In this document: positions 60,687 to 64,000 of the stretch, piece after piece | Layout of the letters: each line of letters begins with the position of its first letter | Position numbering within the stretch: the stretch's first letter is position 1 | DNA from: Nocardia sienata NBRC 100364 | GTDB taxonomy: Bacteria; Actinomycetota; Actinomycetes; Mycobacteriales; Mycobacteriaceae | Assembly: GCF_001613205.1 (NCBI RefSeq) | Contig: NZ_BDBX01000050.1 | Coordinates: 1 to 64,000, forward strand | Length of the DNA: 64,000 nucleotides | Direction: 5' to 3' | The notes under the pieces: generated by a model | Told to the model about the DNA's origin: nothing | The model's input: the letters and a program-made list of their open reading frames with translations, nothing else | Database searches by the model: none | Program-made: the position numbers and the translations under genes

Positions 60687-61091
60687 TCAGCCGACGACGG
60701 GCTCTACCCAGCGGCGCAAAGCGTCGATGGTGGTTTCCGGAGAGGTGTTGAAGCACAACCGTATGCCGGGCACGAGCTCGACGACCACGTTCACCAGACG
60801 TTCGAACAGCAGCGTGTGCTCGGCCGCCATGCGTACGCCCGCGCCGATCATCGCCACCCCGAACGACCGGCCCGCCGCGCATTCGCGCAGCTTCGCCTCG
60901 GCCGCGTCCGGGTCCGCGGGTACCTGACACGACACGAGGTCGAATCCGGCATCACGCAGAGCCGTCTCGCCCGCGGCGATCCGTGCGGTGAGAGTCGCCG
61001 CATCGATGTGCGGATAGCGGCTGTAGTCCACGGCACCGGGATCCAGGCCGATCGACAGTACGGTCGTCCCGCTCGAATGCTGTCGTTGCAT
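60687..61091 (-). CDS. Conserved small protein of unknown function
   Basis: This 134-residue protein has no signal or membrane segment from the chosen start (ATG 61091, with GGAGG 8 nt upstream). Distinct stretches are TVLSIGLDPGAVDYSRYPH, FGVAMIGAGVRMAAEH and IRLCFNTSPETTIDALRRW. It looks like a complete small alpha/beta domain of a family seen widely in bacteria but without known function. The frame runs on upstream into the next gene without meaning. It lies 77 nt after the SDR gene on the same strand. Confidence 0.72.
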   Translation of the reverse strand: MQRQHSSGTTVLSIGLDPGAVDYSRYPHIDAATLTARIAAGETALRDAGFDLVSCQVPADPDAAEAKLRECAAGRSFGVAMIGAGVRMAAEHTLLFERLVNVVVELVPGIRLCFNTSPETTIDALRRWVEPVVG

Positions 61092-61168
61092 CGAATGGCC
61101 CTCCGGTCTCAGGTACACGAACAGTGCTGTACACAGTGTCAGCAGCGCGGTGACGATCGCCGCGGCCC

Positions 61169-61888
61169 TCACCACCGGGCAGTTCCGTTCCTGTCGAAGA
61201 ACCCGCCGGTGGGCCCGTCGGGGCCGATAGCTGCCAGGTCGACGATGACCTCCGCGCCTTGGAACACGGTCTGGAATCCGGTGTTGCCGTTGAGATCGGT
61301 GGCCGTGTAGCCCGGATCGACCGCATTGATATGGATACCGCGCAGTGCGCCCGCGTACATGGCGGTGAGCATGTTCAGGGCAGCCTTGGACGTCGAGTAG
61401 CCGAGCTCGGGTTGCACGAGGTCTTTCCATTTCGGATCGGTGACGGTCGTGATCGAGCCCATCCCGCTGGACACCATGACGATGCGCGGATGATCGGAAG
61501 CGCGTAGCAGGGGAAGGAAGGCGTGGATCACCCGGATCGGGCCGAGCACATTGGTGTCCAACACCCGGCGCACCTCGTCGGCGGGGGTGTCGGCCGGAGG
61601 CGTGCTCGGTCCGCCGATCGCCGCATTGTTGACCAGCACGTCCAGGCGGCCCGTCGCGGCCCGCACGGTGGCCGCCGCGGCGGCCACCGATTCGTCGGAG
61701 GTCACGTCCAGCGTGACGAGGCGGGCCCGCACGCCCTGCTCGGCCAGCTCCGCCACTGCGGCGCCACCGCGTGCGGGATCGCGTGCACCGAGGAACACCT
61801 CCCAGCCCGATCCGGCCAGCCGGCGCACGGTTTCCCGACCGAGTCCCTTGTTCGCGCCCGTGACCAGCGCGATCGTTGTTGTTGTCAC
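61169..61888 (-). CDS. SDR family oxidoreductase
   Basis: This 239-residue short-chain dehydrogenase has the cofactor motif LVTGANKGLGRETVRRLA with an Arg in LGARDPARG that favours NADPH, VLVNNAAIGGPS, VMVSSGMGSI and the catalytic YSTSKAALN. It most resembles carbonyl-reductase-like SDRs (ANKGLG). GTG 61888 is the start and the ribosome site is weak. It is divergent from a MmyB-type regulator gene with 100 nt between the starts, so that regulator probably controls it. Confidence 0.88.
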   Translation of the reverse strand: MTTTTIALVTGANKGLGRETVRRLAGSGWEVFLGARDPARGGAAVAELAEQGVRARLVTLDVTSDESVAAAAATVRAATGRLDVLVNNAAIGGPSTPPADTPADEVRRVLDTNVLGPIRVIHAFLPLLRASDHPRIVMVSSGMGSITTVTDPKWKDLVQPELGYSTSKAALNMLTAMYAGALRGIHINAVDPGYTATDLNGNTGFQTVFQGAEVIVDLAAIGPDGPTGGFFDRNGTARW

Positions 61889-61988
61889 GCTCGTAGTCTC
61901 GTGCCGGTCGCCGGTGGACTCCAGGGCCGGCGAGGCATGGGAGAGCCGGTCCCACCCCGCACCGCCGGTCCTCCGGCACCATAGGACG

Positions 61989-62813
61989 GTGGACAGAGCT
62001 GAGTTGGCCATGGTGCTGCGCACGGCGCGGGCCCGCATCGAACCGGCCGAGGTGGGCCTTCCGGCAGGACGCCGTCGACAAGTGTCCGGGCTCCGGCGCG
62101 AGGAAATCGCGCAACTGGCCGGGCTCAGCGTCGACTACATCGTCCGGCTCGAACAAGGGCGCGGATCCAAACCTTCCGATCAGGTGCTCGGCGCCTTGGC
62201 GCGGGCGCTGCAATTGAGCGACTCCGACCGTGATCTGATCTTCCGGCTCGCCGGGTCCCAACCCCCGGGGATGGGACGCATTCCCATGCTGGTCCGGCCG
62301 AGCGTCATGCGGCTGCTGGACCGCTTGGCGGACCTGCCCGCGCTGGTGTTGTCCGCCAAATCCGATGTGCTGGCCTGGAACCCGCCGGCGGCAGCGCTGT
62401 TCGGCGATTGGTCCGCGCAGCCGCCCGCGCAGCGAAACCTCATCCGGCAGCGGTTTCTCGGGGCCGGGCCGGTCCGAGTGGTGGAGACAGAAGATCAGGC
62501 CGGGGCCGCCGATTGCGTCGGTTGTCTGCGTACGGCGCAGGCCAGATACCCACAGGATCCGAGTCTTGCCGGGCTGATCGGCGAACTCCGGTCCGGCAGC
62601 CCACGGTTCGACGAGTTGTGGCGGGCCGGGCGCTCCGGACGGCTGCGTAGTCGCACCGCTTCCGTCGTCCATCCGGAGCTGGGCACCCTCACTCTGGACT
62701 GCGATGTTCTGTCGGTGCCGGAAGCGGATCAGACGGTCATTGTCTACTCGGCCGCGACCGGCACCGCTACCGCCTCGGCGCTCGAACTGCTCCGCCGCAC
62801 CGGCCGCCTCTGA
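61989..62813 (+). CDS. XRE/MmyB-family transcriptional regulator (first copy)
   Basis: This 274-residue regulator has an N-terminal XRE helix-turn-helix (VSGLRREEIAQLAGLSVDYIVRLEQGRG) and a C-terminal MmyB-type ligand domain (LSAKSDVLAWNPPAAALFGDW and LTLDCDVLSVPEADQTVIVYSA). This layout is common beside SDR genes in actinobacteria. GTG 61989 is the start; ATG 62010 is possible. It is divergent from the SDR at 61169-61888 and faces a second MmyB gene tail to tail. Confidence 0.88.
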   Translation: MDRAELAMVLRTARARIEPAEVGLPAGRRRQVSGLRREEIAQLAGLSVDYIVRLEQGRGSKPSDQVLGALARALQLSDSDRDLIFRLAGSQPPGMGRIPMLVRPSVMRLLDRLADLPALVLSAKSDVLAWNPPAAALFGDWSAQPPAQRNLIRQRFLGAGPVRVVETEDQAGAADCVGCLRTAQARYPQDPSLAGLIGELRSGSPRFDELWRAGRSGRLRSRTASVVHPELGTLTLDCDVLSVPEADQTVIVYSAATGTATASALELLRRTGRL

Positions 62814-62893
62814 TCCGGCCCGGCCGGTGCAGCGCGGCGCGTGGTCTGGAGAACGCCGTGCCGGGGAACTGCGATACCGACGTGCCGGGCAAG

Positions 62894-63784
62894 CTAACCG
62901 AGCGTCGTATCGATGGCCCGGTTCGGCGTCGCGGGCGGCAGGGAAGAACCGATGTCGGTGGACTCCGCGGCCGTCAGGCTGCCCAGCAGCGACAGCGCGC
63001 GTTCGGACGGTGAACCGGGTTCCGCGTGGTAGACGATGAGCGTCTGCCCGGGTACACCATTCACGGTGAAACTCTCGTAGGAGAGGGTCAGTTCGCCGAC
63101 CAGCTCATGGTGGAACCGTTTCTTCCCGGCCGTTTTGGTGCGCACATCGTGCCGGGCCCACAACTGCCGGAAATCCTCGCTCTTGAGCGAGAGTTCGCCG
63201 ACGAGTTCGGTCAATTGCGGGTCGTCCAGATCGGTGCCCGCCGTCGCGCGCAGACTGGCGACCGTATCCGCGGCGATCGAGTTCCATTCGGGGTACACAT
63301 CGCGCGCCCGCGGGTCGAGGAAGACCATCCGCACCTGGTTGATACCGGGGACCGAGCACGCGTTCACCGCGACGGCCAGCGGGTTGGCCGCCAGGACGTC
63401 GAGGCTGCGCCCGAGGACGAGGGCCGGCGTCCGCTCCCACAGATCCATGAGCCGCAGCAGTCCGGGCGCCACGCGTTCGGGCCGGCGGGGTCGCTTCGGC
63501 CGGGCCGGCGCCGGGCGGGCCAGCTCGCGCAGGTGCGCGGTGCCTTCCTCGTCCAGCGCGAACACCCGGGCCAGGGCGGTGACCACCTGTTCCGACGGAT
63601 GTTTGTCCCGGCCCTGTTCGAGCCGGATGTAATAGTCCGCGCTCACCCCCGCCAATAACGCGATCTCCTCCCGCCGCAGTCCGGCGACCCGTCGCTGCCC
63701 GCCGCCGGGCAATCCGAAGTCCTCCGGCCGGACCAGTTCACGGCGGGCCCGCAGGAACGCGCCCAGGCGGTTGTCCGAATGCAT
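62894..63784 (-). CDS. XRE/MmyB-family transcriptional regulator (second copy)
   Basis: At 296 residues this has the same architecture as the first copy. The XRE domain is VAGLRREEIALLAGVSADYYIRLEQGRD. The MmyB domain has LGRSLDVLAANPLAVAVNAC and LTLSYESFTVNGVPGQTLIVYHAEPGS. It is clearly a paralogue, though diverged. ATG 63784 fits the start of the domain. It is divergent from a partial SDR gene, with 103 nt between the starts. The stops of the two MmyB genes are 80 nt apart. Confidence 0.88.
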   Translation of the reverse strand: MHSDNRLGAFLRARRELVRPEDFGLPGGGQRRVAGLRREEIALLAGVSADYYIRLEQGRDKHPSEQVVTALARVFALDEEGTAHLRELARPAPARPKRPRRPERVAPGLLRLMDLWERTPALVLGRSLDVLAANPLAVAVNACSVPGINQVRMVFLDPRARDVYPEWNSIAADTVASLRATAGTDLDDPQLTELVGELSLKSEDFRQLWARHDVRTKTAGKKRFHHELVGELTLSYESFTVNGVPGQTLIVYHAEPGSPSERALSLLGSLTAAESTDIGSSLPPATPNRAIDTTLG

Positions 63785-63887
63785 GTGTTCCAGAGTAGGG
63801 GCGGGCCCTGCCCGGCCGGGTGGCCCTGTGACTACCAGGAAGTCCGCGACCTGGCAGCGCACCCGGCCCGGACCGAGGGTTGAGGGC

Positions 63888-64000
63888 ATGACGAACAACG
63901 AGAACACCAACGCACGGGTGGCCGTGGTCACCGGAGCTTCCAGCGGGATCGGTGCCGCGACCGCGCGCCGGCTCGCCGCGGACGGCACGCGGGTCGCTGT
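63888..64000 (+). CDS. SDR family oxidoreductase, partial (right edge)
   Basis: The first 37 codons of an SDR run off the window. The cofactor motif VAVVTGASSGIGAATARRLA is complete, so the family is certain, but the substrate is not. ATG 63888 follows a GAGGG stretch. It is the divergent partner of the second MmyB regulator gene, matching the first SDR/MmyB pair in mirror image. Confidence 0.85.
   Translation, partial: MTNNENTNARVAVVTGASSGIGAATARRLAADGTRVA

Overview
The window is GC-rich (about 70%) and gene-dense, with frequent GTG starts and ATGA/GTGA stop-start overlaps. Gene content and order point to a mycolic-acid actinobacterium (Mycobacteriales), most likely Nocardia or a close relative. 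The main evidence is the tig-clpP1-clpP2-clpX block, the valS-folC-DUF4233-ndk-rne-rplU-rpmA-obg-proB block, a glpD-tetR-flavoprotein-diacylglycerol kinase block ordered like Rv2249c-Rv2252 of M. tuberculosis, two tandem ClpP genes, an actinobacterial IHF and an EspG-type type VII secretion chaperone. I see no rRNA, tRNA, CRISPR array, transposase or phage gene.

Layout. 1-4 kb: phosphoketolase (xfp, minus) and an FKBP lipoprotein. 4-9.1 kb: protein quality control (trigger factor, ClpP1, ClpP2, ClpX), with a ClgR-like operator before clpP1. 9.1-15 kb: accessory genes, namely a small secreted protein, an AhpD-like protein, two ketosteroid-isomerase-like proteins (one with a perfect KstR-type box), a second-type mIHF, a SnoaL-like protein, and a TetR/FAD-monooxygenase divergent pair. 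15-20.4 kb: an fdhD/YdeP-like molybdoenzyme operon, an FHA protein and a GNAT acetyltransferase. 20.4-26 kb: the glycerolipid block plus a P-loop kinase. 26-39.4 kb: the core block valS to proB. 39.4-45.1 kb: endonuclease V, a hydrolase, a membrane protein and a btuFCD-like ABC importer under a cobalamin riboswitch. 45.4-48.7 kb: an SDR, an aminoglycoside-adenylyltransferase-like protein and a DoxX-like membrane protein. 48.7-51 kb: an espG / YxxxD protein / WxG-PPE-like operon. 51.4-53.9 kb: a PEP-utiliser-like protein without its catalytic His, paired with a divergent NDK-like protein. 54-60.6 kb: an antiporter fused to a UBP zinc finger, RecQ with a phosphoribosyltransferase-like tail, a Pr6Pr membrane protein, an ICL/PEP-mutase enzyme and a LigD-polymerase-like protein. 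60.7-64 kb: a small unknown protein and two mirror-image SDR/MmyB-regulator pairs.

How genes work together. Trigger factor and ClpXP1P2 fold and degrade proteins. In the glycerolipid block, GlpD oxidises glycerol-3-phosphate, the flavoprotein resembles alkyl-DHAP synthase and DagK phosphorylates diacylglycerol, with a TetR on a palindrome between the divergent arms. BtuF, BtuC and BtuD import corrinoid and are switched by it. EspG probably chaperones the two secreted-type proteins encoded behind it. All functions are read from translated sequence and family knowledge. No database search was run.
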